Made by a program: the position numbers and the translations under genes. A DNA stretch of 64,000 bases, from contig NZ_JAODIM010000037.1 of NCBI RefSeq assembly GCF_025527015.1, forward strand, positions 1 to 64,000. The letters are read 5' to 3'. The notes beneath the pieces are model-generated. The model was not told the DNA's origin and ran no database searches. It saw only the letters and a list, made by a program, of their open reading frames with translations. This stretch comes from Winslowiella arboricola. Lineage in GTDB: Bacteria > Pseudomonadota > Gammaproteobacteria > Enterobacterales > Enterobacteriaceae. Of this stretch, positions 1 through 9,717 are shown piece after piece; the first letter of the stretch is position 1, and each line of letters begins with the position of its first letter.

Positions 1-347
1 CAAATCCGCGACACGGGCGGCGAGAACGCCGCCCCTACACAAAGCCGAAGACTGTTGTAGGGGAGCCGTTTTCGGCTCCCGTAATAACGAATGCCACACT
101 TGCTATGGTGCAGATCCGCGACACGGGCGGCGAGAACGCCGCCCCTACACAAAGCCGAAGACTGTTGTAGGGGAGCCGTTTTCGGCTCCCGTAATAACGA
201 ATGCCACCCCAGCTATGGTGCAAATCCGCGACACGGGCGGCGAGAACGCCGCCCCTACACAAAGCCGAAGACTGTTGTAGGGGAGCCGTTTTCGGCTCCC
301 GTAATAACGAATGCCACACTTGCTATGGTGCAGATCCGCGACACGGG
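1..347. repeat. Tandem array of a 110-bp unit carrying paired REP palindromes
   Basis: Three full copies of a 110-bp unit start at 1, 111 and 221, and a 17-bp fourth copy starts at 331. The copies differ at only a few positions (for example around 208-211). Each unit holds two GC-rich palindromes with opposite heads, in unit 1 at 14-38 (minus orientation) and 57-81 (plus orientation). Each palindrome starts with GTAG, the hallmark tetranucleotide of REP elements, so a unit looks like a BIME. Short reading frames cross the array but are repeats of the repeat, not genes. The left end may continue beyond the window. Confidence 0.9.
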
Positions 348-908
348 ACGAAAACTATGCAGCTACGGCTTGACGTTCAAGGCGGTAGCTACAACAACCT
401 GCTCAAGTGTTATCAGGCATGCTGTTACGTTTCTTATTAAATAGAAAAGTGCTCTGCGCAAAAGATTAGAAACTTCTGAACGATCCCATGAGCGAAGCTA
501 ATTAGAATCAATACCTAAACCAAATTACAGTTACTACCTGGTCTTTAGTCTATTTAAAGTATGCTTCAGTGCGTGACTGTTAAGGCGGAGTCTACATTAC
601 TCTGCTGCTTTTCCATCATTTTAAACTCAGTGGCGTCAATTTTTTCGCTCAATAGCAGGATTATGAATGGCGGGTTTTTCCGCAATAGCATGGCCAAATA
701 TTATTGGTGAGTTTAAAACAATCATAGTCAAAAACTTCAACCATTTTTTAGCTACTGACAGAAAAGATTAATAAATACGGTAGTTAGTGCAATAAACGAT
801 CTTCGCATATTCCGAACAATTCAATAACTGCATTATACCGATTTTCGCGCAGCTTACGTGACATTAAAAAATATTTAGTACGACCACATCCAAAAAAGGA
901 ATTAATTG
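348..908. other. AT-rich intergenic region without a recognisable gene
   Basis: This stretch of about 560 bp is visibly richer in A and T than the housekeeping genes to the right. I see no credible coding frame, tRNA or strong terminator. Its right part must hold the promoter of the luxR-type gene at 909. I found no convincing lux-box-like palindrome of the EsaR type. Confidence 0.6.
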
Positions 909-1700
909 ATGAATAATGGTTTTTTCTTAAATAATAAAAATAACAATTATATAAAGGAATATCTGGAAAAACAATTATCGAGATATGGGATAATGAATTA
1001 TGCCTATCTCGTAATGAATAAAATAAAACTTGATGAAATAATGATTATCAGTAATTTAAGTGACTATTTCACGAATATTTACCTGAAGAATAAATATCAA
1101 AGTATAGATCCTGTTATAATCAATGCGCTAAATCGTATTTCGCTGCTAACCTGGGATGAGGATCTGGCTGTTAACTCTCAATGGACAACCTCTAAACGTT
1201 GCCAGAAAGCATGGGGGTATATCTTAAAATCAGTCACTCCTTTCAATATTATCAGTGGGCAGACCTTTGTTTTACATGACAACAATAACAATATTGCATT
1301 ATTATCACTGTATATTAATAAGTTTTTAATGGCGGACATTGATGATAATGTAAGAAAACATAAAGATGCACTTCAGGGTCTTTTGATTACTATCCATGAA
1401 ATGTTGCTTTATCTCTACCGCGAAGACTAAGAAATCAACCGTACAAGAATTGATAAAAATATTTTTTCTTCCCGTGAGGCTGAAATATTTTACTGGTGCA
1501 GCATTGGAAAGACGTATCCCGAAATTGCTATCATATTTAACATCTCCGTTAGTACGGTGAAATTTCATATGGGCAATATTGTAAAAAAAATGGGTGTCAA
1601 TAATGCGAAACATGCCATAAGCCTGGGAATTGAATTAAAACTTTTTTCTGCTTGTCAGAGAGAAAAGAGAATCCTGTTTTACGATAAATCAATCGGGTGA
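909..1700 (+). pseudogene. LuxR-family quorum-sensing regulator (EsaR/ExpR-like), interrupted by an in-frame TAA
   Basis: The ATG at 909 follows an AGGA Shine-Dalgarno at about 897-900. Codons 1-173 resemble the autoinducer-binding domain of EsaR/ExpR-type LuxR proteins (motifs DPVI, LLTWDED and FVLHDNNNNIALLSL). A TAA at 1428-1430 stops this frame. The same frame then reads on without shift to TGA at 1698-1700 and encodes a full LuxR helix-turn-helix ([20 protein letters not shown], then [20 protein letters not shown]). Total length, 263 codons, is slightly above the usual family length of about 245. One nonsense change therefore separates ligand domain from DNA-binding domain. No luxI-type synthase lies nearby, so it would be a solo regulator. 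The gene is much more AT-rich than uvrB. A sequencing error or stop-codon readthrough cannot be excluded. Confidence 0.85.
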
Positions 1701-1874
1701 ACCCTGCTGCATAGTTTCACAGCGAAAATCTATCTTCATGGCAATGCGGCGTTTGTATTGTATTTACTTCAATCTGGTCATTACACTCAGGGCAATAAAC
1801 CGTGCACGCGTCATATAAAATCTATTGCCCACGGCCAATGGTCTGGATCAGCATCACTGGCCTGAACGTCGTTT

Positions 1875-2327
1875 TTACAGTTCCAGCGTATATACCCGTG
1901 AAGTTTCTCCCCACGGGTGATAGCCGGAACCATCGAATACAAAGTTGTATCGCTCGTAAAAACCGTCCAGATCGGTACACAGATGCAACTTTTTGAACCC
2001 CAGCAGCTTTGTCTGTTGTGCCACATGCTGAATCAGCCGTCTGGCATATCCCTGCCCGCGGTATTTTTCCTCAATAAACAGCGCGCATAACCAGGGATAA
2101 AGTTCCCCCCGACTGATAAAATCATTGGTTATCAACCCCGCACAGCCGATACACTCTTGCTTCTCCATCAGCAAAAACCATTGTGGCAACGGGTTTTCTG
2201 CATCAATAGCGTGAGTAATGGCGTCGTGATACATCATCATCGTCTCTTTCGATGCCCATTTTTGCTGAAAATAAGCAATGGCCGCATCGGCAACTTCGGG
2301 GCGCTCACGTACCGAGATAATTTCCAT
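1875..2327 (-). CDS. GNAT-family N-acetyltransferase
   Basis: A 150-residue protein with the GNAT fold signature: the acetyl-CoA loop is the R/Q-x-x-G-x-G/A stretch in EEKYRGQGYARRLIQHV, followed by a C-terminal strand (FYERYNFVFDGSG) typical of small-molecule acetyltransferases. I start it at 2327 because GGAG lies just upstream on the minus strand and because a longer frame would run into uvrB. It sits 13 bp downstream of uvrB on the same strand and is probably cotranscribed with it. It is not a LuxI homologue, although both share the GNAT fold. The acceptor cannot be read from the sequence. Confidence 0.85.
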   Translation of the reverse strand: MEIISVRERPEVADAAIAYFQQKWASKETMMMYHDAITHAIDAENPLPQWFLLMEKQECIGCAGLITNDFISRGELYPWLCALFIEEKYRGQGYARRLIQHVAQQTKLLGFKKLHLCTDLDGFYERYNFVFDGSGYHPWGETSRVYTLEL

Positions 2328-2340
2328 ATCACTCCCTTTA

Positions 2341-4365
2341 TCAGGAAGCAGCAATAAACAGCTCGCGCGCCTCATGCAAGCGATCGCGCACCGCCGCCGC
2401 TTCTTCAAACTCCAGATTTTGCGCATGCTGTTGCATCTGTGCTTCCAGCTCATGAATTTTCTTCTGCAGCGCCTGCGGCGTCAGCGCCAGATAGCCTTCA
2501 CTGGCCTCTTCAACCACCCGTGAAGATTTACCGCGTCCCCGGGTTTTGTTTTTGCCGTAGCCCTGACCGAGCTGCAGAATATCGGCGATCTTCTTGTTCA
2601 GCCCCTGCGGCACAATGCCGTTATCCAGATTGTACTGATGCTGCTTCTCACGACGACGCTCGGTTTCGCTGATGGCTTTGGCCATCGACGCGGTGATACG
2701 GTCGCCATACAGAATCGCCTTACCATTGATATTACGCGCCGCACGACCAATGGTCTGGATCAGCGAGCGTTCGGAACGCAGGAAGCCCTCTTTATCGGCA
2801 TCCAGGATCGCCACCAGCGACACTTCCGGCATATCCAGCCCTTCACGCAGCAGGTTGATGCCCACCAGCACATCAAACTCACCCAGACGCAGGTCGCGGA
2901 TAATCTCGACACGCTCCACGGTATCGATATCTGAGTGCAGATAGCGCACCCGCTCGCCATGCTCTTCAAGGTACTCGGTAAGATCTTCGGCCATGCGTTT
3001 GGTCAGCGTGGTCACCAGTACGCGTTCGTTAATCGCCACGCGCTTACGGATTTCCGACAGCAGATCGTCGACCTGAGTGCCTACCGGACGCACTTCAATT
3101 AACGGGTCGAGCAGACCGGTTGGTCGCACCACCTGATCGATAATCTCTTCACCGGATTTCTCCAGTTCATAGTTACCCGGCGTCGCCGAAACATAGATAG
3201 TTTGCGGCGCCAGCGCCTCAAACTCTTCAAATTTCATCGGGCGGTTATCCAGCGCCGACGGCAGACGGAAGCCATACTCCACCAGCGTCTCTTTACGCGC
3301 ACGGTCGCCGCGATACATGCCGCCAATCTGCGGAATAGTCACATGCGACTCATCCACCACCAGCAAACCGTCAGCAGGAAGATAGTCAAACAGCGTCGGC
3401 GGCGCTTCGCCCGGTCCACGCCCGGAGAGGTAACGCGAGTAGTTTTCAATGCCGGAGCAGTAACCCAGCTCATTCATCATCTCTAAATCAAACTGGGTAC
3501 GCTGCGACAGACGCTGCTCTTCCAGCAGCTTGTTGTTCGCCAGCAGCACCTGGCGGCGATCGGCCAGCTCGACTTTAATCTCTTCCATCGCCGTCAGAAT
3601 ACGTTCGCGCGGCGTCACATAGTGCGTTTTTGGATAGATGGTATAACGCGGCAACACTTCCAGTACCTGACCGGTCAGCGGATCCAGCAGCGACAGGCGC
3701 TCAACCTCCTGATCAAACAGCTCCACACGCAGCGCAATCTCATCAGATTCGGCCGGGAAAATATCAATCACTTCACCGCGTACGCGGAACGTACCGCGCT
3801 GGAATGCCTGGTCGTTGCGGGTGTATTGCAGCTCGGTCAGACGGCGCAGTATCGCGCGCTGGTCGATAATCATGCCGCGCGTAAGATGCAGCATCATTTT
3901 CAGATAAAGATCGGGATCGCCAAGGCCATAGATCGCCGATACTGACGCCACCACAATCACATCGCGGCGCTCCAGCAGCGCTTTGGTCGCCGAAAGACGC
4001 ATCTGCTCAATATGTTCGTTAACCGAGGCATCCTTTTCGATAAAGGTATCTGAACTCGGTACATAGGCTTCCGGCTGGTAGTAGTCGTAGTAAGAGACGA
4101 AATATTCCACCGCGTTATCGGGGAAAAACTCTTTCATCTCACCATACAGCTGGGCTGCCAGCGTTTTATTTGGCGCCAGCACCATAGTGGGACGATTCAG
4201 ATCGGCAATCACATTGGCAATGGTAAAGGTCTTACCCGATCCGGTTACACCCAGCAGCGTCTGATGGGCAAGTCCATCCTCCAGTCCTTCCTCAAGACGA
4301 CGAATGGCCTCAGGCTGATCGCCTGCTGGTTGAAATGCAGAATTGAGTTTAAAAACTTTGCTCAT
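2341..4365 (-). CDS. uvrB: UvrABC excinuclease subunit B
   Basis: A 674-residue protein, one more than E. coli UvrB. With UvrA it verifies DNA damage, and it then recruits UvrC for dual incision in nucleotide excision repair. Visible features are Walker [15 protein letters not shown] near residue 40, the beta-hairpin region ([20 protein letters not shown]), the DESH box of motif II, helicase motif [11 protein letters not shown], and the C-terminal UVR domain ([19 protein letters not shown]) that contacts UvrC. The start [18 protein letters not shown] matches the family; the 49 extra codons of the longest frame cover the promoter. An SOS box lies upstream. Order bioBFCD-uvrB is as in E. coli, but here an ATPase gene intervenes. 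Confidence 0.98.
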   Translation of the reverse strand: MSKVFKLNSAFQPAGDQPEAIRRLEEGLEDGLAHQTLLGVTGSGKTFTIANVIADLNRPTMVLAPNKTLAAQLYGEMKEFFPDNAVEYFVSYYDYYQPEAYVPSSDTFIEKDASVNEHIEQMRLSATKALLERRDVIVVASVSAIYGLGDPDLYLKMMLHLTRGMIIDQRAILRRLTELQYTRNDQAFQRGTFRVRGEVIDIFPAESDEIALRVELFDQEVERLSLLDPLTGQVLEVLPRYTIYPKTHYVTPRERILTAMEEIKVELADRRQVLLANNKLLEEQRLSQRTQFDLEMMNELGYCSGIENYSRYLSGRGPGEAPPTLFDYLPADGLLVVDESHVTIPQIGGMYRGDRARKETLVEYGFRLPSALDNRPMKFEEFEALAPQTIYVSATPGNYELEKSGEEIIDQVVRPTGLLDPLIEVRPVGTQVDDLLSEIRKRVAINERVLVTTLTKRMAEDLTEYLEEHGERVRYLHSDIDTVERVEIIRDLRLGEFDVLVGINLLREGLDMPEVSLVAILDADKEGFLRSERSLIQTIGRAARNINGKAILYGDRITASMAKAISETERRREKQHQYNLDNGIVPQGLNKKIADILQLGQGYGKNKTRGRGKSSRVVEEASEGYLALTPQALQKKIHELEAQMQQHAQNLEFEEAAAVRDRLHEARELFIAAS

Positions 4366-4444
4366 TGATGGGCTACCTGATGAAGAAACGCGCGAACCGG
4401 AGTGTAATTCTACTCGTCCCTGACGATTTTTCCAGAAAATTACA

Positions 4445-4460
4445 CTGGATATAATAACAG
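4445..4460 (-). promoter_or_regulatory. LexA (SOS) box of uvrB
   Basis: CTGG-ATATAATA-ACAG lies about 80 bp upstream of the uvrB start. It matches the LexA consensus CTGT-N8-ACAG at all but one base of the outer tetramers and has the AT-rich centre. E. coli uvrB is SOS-induced through a box at a similar place, so repression by LexA is expected. Confidence 0.8.
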
Positions 4461-4755
4461 TTATTTTGCAAGATGCTTCGCCAGAAAGCAAAGCGTCACT
4501 TTCACTCGCCATAATTGGGCAGAAGCCCGAGAATTGACGTGCAAGGTTATCCCCAGAAGTTTCTATCGATTAACATTTGTCAAGCACACTGTAGCGAAAC
4601 CGTCATCTGAAAAAAGCCGGAAAAGCCTCAGGCTTGATTTTCATCAACGTGTTGATTTAATGGCGATTGATTCCCGAGTCGAGTTTAGCAGCAGTTAAAG
4701 CCCAGGCCGCGTCCGCTCTCGTCTGCCACATGTTTTCAGAATCTAATGCACATGG

Positions 4756-4764
4756 TTATCCACA
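4756..4764 (+). promoter_or_regulatory. Perfect DnaA box, with two near-matches in the same interval
   Basis: TTATCCACA, the strong R1-type DnaA box, is at 4756-4764. A facing copy with one mismatch (TTATCCACT read on the minus strand) is at 4770-4778, and TTATCCCCA is at 4547-4555. A DnaA box upstream of uvrB has been described in E. coli. Occupancy by DnaA is inferred. Confidence 0.6.
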
Positions 4765-5283
4765 GGAATAGTGGATAACTGATTACAGCGCCCGAAACAT
4801 CTGGTGTGTATAAAACCGTGCTGCACTCTATTTGCATGCTGAATTATTTTTTTTTCGCTTTTTTTCGTCTTATCTTAGCGCCAGACAGATTAAGCAATGC
4901 ATAACTTATGCCGGGATTCCACTGCTTTTTACCGGTTGATTCTGGTGTCACAACTGGTACGGTACTGCCTTGTTGCGGACCATTTGCACCAGGGGATGAA
5001 GGTAAAAAGCACCGCCTCAGTGCAGCGCCAGATTGACCTTTGCGCCATTGTTTAGCAACGTTCACCTATTAACACCCGTAATCACTTTATCTGTACAAGC
5101 AAACCCCGCCCTGCTCCCCCTTTCTGGCCTGATAATTGCAACACCATTCCACCACCTCGCGCTTTCATTACACCAGAGCGATCGCACGAAGCCGTGGCAA
5201 CAACGTTTTCCGCCCTCAGGCAGTGCGCCAGCGGACGGGAATAATCAGTGCCAGCGGAAAATTGTCTGGAAGGAGAGTGTCAG

Positions 5284-6000
5284 ATGTTGAGCTTACGCGC
5301 AGTAAATCAGTTTTACGGACAGAATCATATTCTGTGGGATGTTGACCTTGATTTGCCACCAGGCACCTGTACCGGGATTCTCGGCAGCCCCGGCATGGGA
5401 AAAACCACGCTGGTTAATTGCATCATGGGTAATTTACCGGTTAACAGCGGCAGTATGACCTGGCAGGAAGATGACTCGCCGCCAAAAAATCTGCTGCTAC
5501 AGCCAATGGAGACGCGTGCGCGCATGGGCATCGGTTACGTGCCGCAGGGCCGCCAGATATTCTCCCAGCTGAGCGTCGAGGATAACCTGCTAATTGCGTT
5601 GCTGGCGGGTCAGGACGATCGCCATCGCGCCATTCCGCCGATGGTGTATGAGCTGTTCCCCCATCTCTATTCGCTGCGTCATCAGCGCAGCGGCGAACTG
5701 CCGGTCGATCAGCAACAGCAGCTGGCGCTGGCGCGCGCGCTGGTGCTGCAGCCGAAGCTGCTAATCCTTGATGAGCCGACGGAAGGCATGTCGCCGTGGC
5801 TGGAGGAGGAGATGGGCAATCTGATCCACCGTCTGAATCACGATTTTGGTCTGACCATCCTGCTGCTGGAGCAACGCCTGTCGTTTATCCGCCGCGTCGC
5901 CGACTACTTTCTGCTACTGCATCGCGGAAGGAATGTGGCGCAGGGTAAAGTCGCCCAGCTGGATGACAGTATGGTCAATATGTGGATGACAGTATCCTGA
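5284..6000 (+). CDS. Orphan ABC-transporter ATPase of the UrtE/LivF type with degenerate signature motif
   Basis: A 238-residue protein whose N-terminus (AVNQFYGQNHILWDVDLDLP) resembles UrtE, an ATPase of the urea ABC transporter, and the related LivF. Walker A is GSPGMGKTT near residue 37. The Q-loop region YVPQGRQIFSQLSVEDNL and Walker B LLILDEPTEG are intact. The ABC signature, normally LSGGQ, reads LPVDQ before QQQLALARAL, so the serine and both glycines are missing. No permease, binding protein or second ATPase is adjacent. Start ATG 5284 follows AGGAG; an in-frame start at 5248 lacks this. It is convergent with bioD. Catalytic activity is doubtful, and an accessory role or decay are both possible. 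Confidence 0.75.
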   Translation: MLSLRAVNQFYGQNHILWDVDLDLPPGTCTGILGSPGMGKTTLVNCIMGNLPVNSGSMTWQEDDSPPKNLLLQPMETRARMGIGYVPQGRQIFSQLSVEDNLLIALLAGQDDRHRAIPPMVYELFPHLYSLRHQRSGELPVDQQQQLALARALVLQPKLLILDEPTEGMSPWLEEEMGNLIHRLNHDFGLTILLLEQRLSFIRRVADYFLLLHRGRNVAQGKVAQLDDSMVNMWMTVS

Positions 6001-6029
6001 TGCTGCGGGACGCAACCGGTCCCGCAACC

Positions 6030-6710
6030 TCAGAGTGACTCTGGCAGACGCAGATAGCCGCCAAGCTGGTCGAAGGCCGCACCGTTAGTCAGATAAGGGA
6101 TCTCGCCTAAAAACGGTGCAGAAAGGCGCTGACGCAGGCTGGCGAGGTACTCCTGATGCCGTCGCCCCGGGGGCAGCACATCGTTGGCAATCCAGCCGGC
6201 CAAAGGCAGGCCGGCGGCCGCGATTGCCTGCGCCGTTAATAACGCATGGTTGATACAGCCAAGTTTGATCCCCACCACCAGAATTACCGGCAACTGCTCC
6301 GCCACTACCCAGTCAGCAAAGGTGGTGTGCGCAGAGAGTGGCGTAAACCAGCCGCCCGCCCCTTCGGTCAGCACCCAGTCGGCCTGCGCACTGATGGTCT
6401 CCAGGCCCGCCGATAGCTGGCTTAATTCAATCGGCCTGCCCTCTTCCGCGCTGATAATGTGCGGCGAGGTGGGTTCCATAAATACCAGCGGATTGACCTG
6501 TTCATAAGGCAGCGTCAGCGAACTGTACTTTTGCAGCGCCAGCGCGTCGCTATTGCGTACCCCTTCTGCGGTTAACTCACTGCCTGATGCCACCGGCTTA
6601 TAGCCGACAGCGCAATACCCTGCCTGAACCGCCGCCTGCAATAACGCCGTACTGGCCACGGTTTTTCCCACTTCAGTATCGGTTCCGGTTACAAACCAGC
6701 GCTTAATCAC
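6030..6710 (-). CDS. bioD: ATP-dependent dethiobiotin synthetase
   Basis: A 226-residue BioD. It closes the ureido ring of dethiobiotin from 7,8-diaminopelargonate, CO2 and ATP. Motifs: P-loop VTGTDTEVGKT at residues 6-16, ASGSE after the first helix, and EGAGGWFTPL. I choose the GTG at 6708-6710: the frame begins with the family N-terminus there, and its GTG overlaps the bioC stop (GTGA, 4 nt), which implies translational coupling. Longer starts would lie inside bioC. Last gene of the bioBFCD operon. Confidence 0.97.
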   Translation of the reverse strand: MIKRWFVTGTDTEVGKTVASTALLQAAVQAGYCAVGYKPVASGSELTAEGVRNSDALALQKYSSLTLPYEQVNPLVFMEPTSPHIISAEEGRPIELSQLSAGLETISAQADWVLTEGAGGWFTPLSAHTTFADWVVAEQLPVILVVGIKLGCINHALLTAQAIAAAGLPLAGWIANDVLPPGRRHQEYLASLRQRLSAPFLGEIPYLTNGAAFDQLGGYLRLPESL

Positions 6711-7462
6711 AACGAAATCACTCCAAAAACTAAATGGTAACTGAGTAAACAGCCGCGCTGGTCGCGTGACCAGCACTGTTCCAGCTGTTGCAGGCGCTGA
6801 CGGGTCATCAGTCCCGCGCTGCGCCCCTGATGCAGATGAGTCGCGCCAATGCCTTTCAGTGAACGCATGGCCGCCAGCACATCAGGAAACGCCAGTGTCA
6901 GGTGCTGCTCGCTAAGCTGCATATTTTTCCCGGCACCAGCGGCGGCAATCTGCCCGATGCTGAGAAAATTATTAACATGGCTGGCGCCATCCAGCTGGCG
7001 CCAGGCGTCACGCACCTCGCTTAACGAATCGGCAGCAAGCGTGGAGAACATCACCTTGCCGCCGGTGCGCGTCACCCGGCACAGCTGATTCAGCGCATGC
7101 TGTAAATCATCACACCACTGCACCGCCAGATTGCTCCAGCAGAGATCGACAGCACCATCAGGCAGCGGCAAATCGTCAATATCGCCCGACAGATAGTGGT
7201 GCGCCGCTGCGCGGCTCTGCGCTTCGGCCAGCATTGCTGGCGACAGATCCAGCGCGGTGACCTGCAAACCGCGATCGCGCCAGCGCTGGCTGAACCAGCC
7301 AGTGCCGCAACCGGCGTCCAGCACGCTGCGATAACCGGAAACCTCGCTGAGGGACATCAATCTTTCGCCGCATAACCGTTGCAGTTCGGCATGATGGTTG
7401 TAACTTTGCGCCGCGCGACCGAAGGCCTGCGCCACCGCCTGCTTATTCACCTTTGGCGTCAT
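6707..7462 (-). CDS. bioC: Malonyl-ACP O-methyltransferase
   Basis: A 251-residue SAM-dependent methyltransferase, the same length as E. coli BioC. It methylates malonyl-ACP so that the fatty-acid cycle can build pimeloyl-ACP methyl ester. The SAM motif [14 protein letters not shown], the post-motif LDLSPAML and [14 protein letters not shown] are present. Start [18 protein letters not shown] lies within the end of bioF (20-bp overlap), and the stop overlaps bioD. No bioH is expected here; in enterobacteria it is unlinked. Confidence 0.97.
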   Translation of the reverse strand: MTPKVNKQAVAQAFGRAAQSYNHHAELQRLCGERLMSLSEVSGYRSVLDAGCGTGWFSQRWRDRGLQVTALDLSPAMLAEAQSRAAAHHYLSGDIDDLPLPDGAVDLCWSNLAVQWCDDLQHALNQLCRVTRTGGKVMFSTLAADSLSEVRDAWRQLDGASHVNNFLSIGQIAAAGAGKNMQLSEQHLTLAFPDVLAAMRSLKGIGATHLHQGRSAGLMTRQRLQQLEQCWSRDQRGCLLSYHLVFGVISL

Positions 7463-8597
7463 ACAACCTCTCCAGTAAACCATCGATATCCTGCGGCTGA
7501 TGGCTGGCATTCAGCGTGATGCGCAGCCGGGCGGTGCCGGGTGGCACGGTTGGCGGACGAATAGCGCTGACCCAGCAGCCGCGGGCGCGCAGCTCTGCCG
7601 CCAGATCCAGCGCCGCCTGGTTTTCACCGACAATCAGCGGCTGAATGGCGGTGTGCGAATCAGCGAGACGCCATGGCAAATCACCTGCTCCGCGACGGAA
7701 ACGGGCGATATTCTCCGCCAGTTGCTGACGCAGCTCATCCCCCTGCCGCACTGCCTGTAACGCCGCCTGCAAAGCACAGGCCTGCGCTGGTGGCATCGAG
7801 GTGCTGTAGATCAGATGGCGGGCAAACTGCAGCTGATAGTCGGCGGTGTCGTTATCACACAATACTGCAGCGCCACTGACGCCAAAGGCTTTACCAAAGG
7901 TTACCACCAGCAGTTCAGGCCGCACCTGTTGCTGCCAGCAGCTGCCACGTCCCTGCTCTCCCAGCACGCCAATACCATGGGCATCATCGACCATCAGCCA
8001 GCTGTTATGCTGCTGCGCCAGCTGTTGCAGTTCGGCCAGCGGCGCGCTGTCGCCATCCATGCTGAACACCCCTTCGGTCACTACCAGCGTTTCGCCAGCC
8101 GTGTGTGGGGTAAGCAGTTTTTGCAGGCTTGCAGGTTGATTGTGGGCGAAGCGCCGCAGCGTCGCCGGGCTGTGGCTGGCGGCTTCAAGCAGCGAAGCAT
8201 GCGACAGTTTATCGGCGAAGATGCGATCATCTTTTCCGGTTAACGCGGCAATTAGCGCCTGATTGGCGGCAAAACCGGAGATAAACAGTAAAGCGCGCGG
8301 ATAGCCCAGCCAGTCGGCAAGTTCGGCTTCCAGCTCGGCATGCGGACGGCAATAACCGGTCACATGACCGGAGCCTCCCGAGCCGACGCCGTAGCGCTCG
8401 GCGCCCTGTTGCCATGCACGGATCACCCGTAAATCGTGGCTGAGTCCGAGATAGTCATTGCCGGAGAAGTTGCGATAACGCTGACCGTCCACCTCAATCC
8501 AGCGCGCATCGCCCTGCTGATTCAGCGTACGCTGGCGCAGGCGCCCACTCTCCCGCCGCTGCGCCAGCGCCAGGGTGATTCGCTGTTGCCAGCTCAT
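7443..8597 (-). CDS. bioF: 8-amino-7-oxononanoate synthase
   Basis: A 384-residue PLP-dependent alpha-oxoamine synthase, equal in length to E. coli BioF. It condenses pimeloyl-ACP with alanine to give 8-amino-7-oxononanoate. Motifs: [29 protein letters not shown] and the PLP lysine in [12 protein letters not shown] near residue 236. The ATG shares one base with the bioB stop (TGATG), so the two are likely coupled. Confidence 0.98.
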   Translation of the reverse strand: MSWQQRITLALAQRRESGRLRQRTLNQQGDARWIEVDGQRYRNFSGNDYLGLSHDLRVIRAWQQGAERYGVGSGGSGHVTGYCRPHAELEAELADWLGYPRALLFISGFAANQALIAALTGKDDRIFADKLSHASLLEAASHSPATLRRFAHNQPASLQKLLTPHTAGETLVVTEGVFSMDGDSAPLAELQQLAQQHNSWLMVDDAHGIGVLGEQGRGSCWQQQVRPELLVVTFGKAFGVSGAAVLCDNDTADYQLQFARHLIYSTSMPPAQACALQAALQAVRQGDELRQQLAENIARFRRGAGDLPWRLADSHTAIQPLIVGENQAALDLAAELRARGCWVSAIRPPTVPPGTARLRITLNASHQPQDIDGLLERLYDAKGE

Positions 8598-9628
8598 CAG
8601 ACTGCCGCGTTGTAGAACTGCTCGGTATCGGCGTTCAGCAGCTGACCCGCCAGCACCTGCTGCTGTTCGTTATCACCCGATTCAGTGGTGGTATGTTCAG
8701 GATTCAGCCCCAGCTTGCGGAACAGCTGCAGGTCTTTATCCTCTTCCGGATTTGGTGTGGTGAGCAGTTTGCAGCCGTAGAAAATCGAGTTAGCGCCAGC
8801 CATAAAACACATCGCCTGGGTCTGTTCACTCATCTGCTCACGGCCCGCTGACAGGCGCACATGGGAGGCAGGCATCATAATGCGCGCGACGGCGATAGTA
8901 CGGATAAAATCAAATGGTTCCACATCGTCGTTATCCGCCATCGGCGTGCCTTTCACTTTGACCAGCATATTGATCGGCACACTTTCCGGCGGCACCGGCA
9001 GGTTAGCCAGCTGTACCAGCAGACCGGCGCGATCTTTGACAGTTTCGCCGAGACCGACAATTCCGCCGGAACAGACTTTGATACCCGCGTCACGCACTTT
9101 ACCCAGCGTATCCAGGCGCTCCTGGTAGCTGCGGGTGGTGATAATGCTGCCGTAGAACTCCGGCGAGGTATCGAGGTTATGGTTGTAGTAATCGAGGCCG
9201 GCATCCGCAAGGCGGTTAGCCTGGCTTTCGTCCAGCGTGCCCAGCGTCATACAGGTTTCCATCCCCATCGCTTTAACCCCTTTCACCATCTGCTCAAGAT
9301 AGGGTAAATCGCGGTTATGCGGGTTTTTCCAGGCCGCGCCCATGCAGAAACGACCGGAGCCGGCAGCTTTTGCTTTGCGCGCCGAAGCCAGCACTTCCTC
9401 CACTTCCATCAGACGTTCTGACTCCAGACCGGTTTTATACCGCGCACTCTGCGGGCAGTACTTGCAGTCTTCCGGACAGGCGCCGGTTTTAATCGATAAC
9501 AGGGTGCTGACCTGCACCTGGCGCGGATCGAAGTGCTGACGGTGGATCTGTTGCGCTTCAAACATCAGTTCGAGAAAAGGTTTATTAAACAGGTCTTGTG
9601 CCTGTGATACTGTCCAGCGTTGTGCCAT
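8597..9628 (-). CDS. bioB: Biotin synthase
   Basis: A 343-residue radical-SAM enzyme that inserts sulfur into dethiobiotin. The [4Fe-4S] motif is CPEDCKYC, and the conserved [2Fe-2S]-associated blocks [22 protein letters not shown] and [11 protein letters not shown] are present. Start ATG 9628 is preferred because GGAG sits 6 nt upstream; a TTG at 9640 is in frame but overlaps that site. First gene of bioBFCD, transcribed from the operator shared with bioA. Confidence 0.98.
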   Translation of the reverse strand: MAQRWTVSQAQDLFNKPFLELMFEAQQIHRQHFDPRQVQVSTLLSIKTGACPEDCKYCPQSARYKTGLESERLMEVEEVLASARKAKAAGSGRFCMGAAWKNPHNRDLPYLEQMVKGVKAMGMETCMTLGTLDESQANRLADAGLDYYNHNLDTSPEFYGSIITTRSYQERLDTLGKVRDAGIKVCSGGIVGLGETVKDRAGLLVQLANLPVPPESVPINMLVKVKGTPMADNDDVEPFDFIRTIAVARIMMPASHVRLSAGREQMSEQTQAMCFMAGANSIFYGCKLLTTPNPEEDKDLQLFRKLGLNPEHTTTESGDNEQQQVLAGQLLNADTEQFYNAAV

Positions 9629-9676
9629 TGCATGCTCCAAAAAGGTCTGTCGTTTTATCTTACTGCTGAGTTATAC

Positions 9677-9709
9677 TTGTAAACTAAATCTTTTTATTTT
9701 GGTTTACAA
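9677..9709. promoter_or_regulatory. bioO operator (BirA-binding site)
   Basis: TTGTAAACT (9677-9685) and GGTTTACAA (9701-9709) form an inverted repeat around a 15-bp AT-rich spacer, in the gap between divergent bioB and bioA. This is almost identical to the E. coli bio operator (arms TTGTAAACC / GGTTTACAA). Holo-BirA bound here should repress both operons when biotin is plentiful. Confidence 0.93.
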
Positions 9710-9717
9710 GTTTCGCT

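Larger units (their letters stand above)
4366..5283. other. Non-coding region between uvrB and the UrtE-like gene
   Basis: About 900 bp between two divergent genes. It contains the uvrB promoter with its LexA box, three DnaA-box-like nonamers between 4547 and 4778, and T-rich runs at about 4849-4866 (plus strand). No frame has both a good ribosome site and a recognisable product. The E. coli gene yvcK is not here. Confidence 0.6.

Noticed and set aside
1..347. CRISPR-like array of direct repeats
   Set aside because: The repeated unit is 110 bp with no variable spacers; each copy is almost identical along its whole length and made of REP palindromes.
91..444. Open frames across the left repeat array
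   Set aside because: They simply translate the 110-bp repeat, have no ribosome site and no recognisable domain.
1811..2026. 71-codon minus-strand frame in the GNAT region
   Set aside because: It overlaps the well-supported GNAT gene in another frame and has no family features.
1875..2327. AHL synthase (LuxI) partner for the LuxR gene
   Set aside because: The protein is a general GNAT acetyltransferase; it lacks the LuxI N-terminal R-x-x-x-F-x-x-R-x-x-x-F pattern and is only 150 residues.
4844..5065. 73-codon minus-strand frame with a basic C-terminus between uvrB and the UrtE-like gene
   Set aside because: GTG start without a clear Shine-Dalgarno, no recognisable motif; the lysine-rich end only reflects a T-rich stretch. 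Could be reconsidered if conserved.
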